DNA of 64,000 nucleotides from Acinetobacter lwoffii. Lineage in GTDB: Bacteria; Pseudomonadota; Gammaproteobacteria; Pseudomonadales; Moraxellaceae. The notes below the pieces were generated by a model. The model had not been told where the DNA came from. It made no database searches and saw only the letters and a list, made by a program, of their open reading frames with translations. The stretch lies in NCBI RefSeq assembly GCF_029024105.1, contig NZ_CP118963.1:1178001-1242000 (forward strand). The letters run 5' to 3'. Positions 63,787 to 64,000 of the stretch are shown here, one piece after another. The translations under genes and the position numbers were made by a program. Positions within the stretch are counted from its first letter, which is position 1. The number at the start of each line of letters is the position of its first letter.

Positions 63787-64000
63787 TCACTTATGATTGT
63801 CAGTGTAAGGGATCAAAGACAAGTAGCGAGCTTGTTTGATAGCTAGCGCTAATTGACGTTGGTAACGAGCTTTAGTACCTGTAATACGGCTAGGAACAAT
63901 CTTGCCGTTTTCAGTGATGTACTGTTTTAAAGTGTCTATATCTTTGTAGTCGATGTACGTAACGTTCTCAGCTGTAAAGCGGCAGAACTTGCGACGACGG
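63787..64000 (-). CDS. rpsR: 30S ribosomal protein S18, 5'-truncated by window edge
   Basis: Seventy residues are visible on the minus strand. They begin RRRKFCRFTAENVTYIDYKD and include PSRITGTKARYQRQLALAIKQARYL, the conserved S18 core that binds 16S rRNA with S6. The TGA stop is at 63787-63789. The few N-terminal residues lie past the right edge of the window. Confidence 0.97.
   Translation of the reverse strand, partial: RRRKFCRFTAENVTYIDYKDIDTLKQYITENGKIVPSRITGTKARYQRQLALAIKQARYLSLIPYTDNHK

Noticed and set aside
1..64000. CRISPR arrays, prophage, tRNA or rRNA genes
   Set aside because: No regular direct repeats, phage structural genes, integrases or RNA-gene structures were seen on reading both strands; the only mobile DNA found is the two IS elements.

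Overview
The window looks like a chromosomal segment from an Acinetobacter species (Moraxellaceae, Gammaproteobacteria). This is a genus-level inference. It rests on moderate GC content, the gene order cmk-rpsA-ihfB-lapA-pyrF and rpsR-rplI-dnaB-alr, and genes that resemble well-known Acinetobacter proteins: an AceI-type PACE pump with a divergent LysR regulator, a BlsA-like BLUF photoreceptor, an SMR pump, and IS elements of the IS5/IS903 and IS4 types. No tRNA, rRNA, CRISPR array or prophage is visible. Most of the window is ordinary core genome.

Layout. 1-8.5 kb: the end of a QueD-type gene, ung, a 3-hydroxyisobutyryl-CoA-hydrolase-like gene split by an IS5-family element, tadA, an SRPBCC gene, then cmk-rpsA-ihfB-lapA-pyrF. 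8.6-13.8 kb: a small gene with an internal amber codon, a LysO-type exporter, a Baeyer-Villiger-type flavoprotein divergent from an AraC regulator, and zapE. 14-20.6 kb: malate synthase G, an IS4-family element sitting exactly in the malate synthase terminator, an aldehyde dehydrogenase, an SRAP/YedK protein and a MarR regulator. 21-31.6 kb: a TerC/CBS membrane protein, thiM with a zinc-ribbon protein of unknown role, pepN, two UspA proteins and a lipoprotein esterase. 31.7-36.6 kb: transporters (SMR, BenE, LeuE type, PACE) with transaldolase and the LysR regulator. 36.8-44.5 kb: a frameshifted lipoprotein metalloprotease, then thiolase, FabG4-like and MaoC genes and a serine hydrolase. 44.6-54.5 kb: an NlpE-like lipoprotein, dnaX, a thioesterase, an iron alcohol dehydrogenase, a low-molecular-weight phosphatase, murB, a DUF218 protein, an alpha/beta hydrolase and a glutamate-synthase-like oxidoreductase. 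54.8-60.5 kb: a tiny ORF unit, a WYL regulator, the four-gene Anbu cluster (ATP-grasp, alpha-E, transglutaminase, proteasome-like protease) and a BLUF protein. 60.5-64 kb: alr, dnaB, rplI and the end of rpsR on the minus strand.

The most notable observations are these. An IS4-family element is inserted symmetrically in the UUCG loop of the glcB terminator. A clean IS5-family insertion splits an acyl-CoA hydrolase gene, and its 9-bp duplication restores the reading frame exactly. A G6 tract just after a lipobox cysteine throws a roughly 727-residue metalloprotease lipoprotein out of frame. A thiolase has a basic, low-complexity N-terminal extension and a second, well-placed internal start. The Anbu operon has a divergent WYL regulator. 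Functions are assigned from sequence motifs and family knowledge only; no database search was run.
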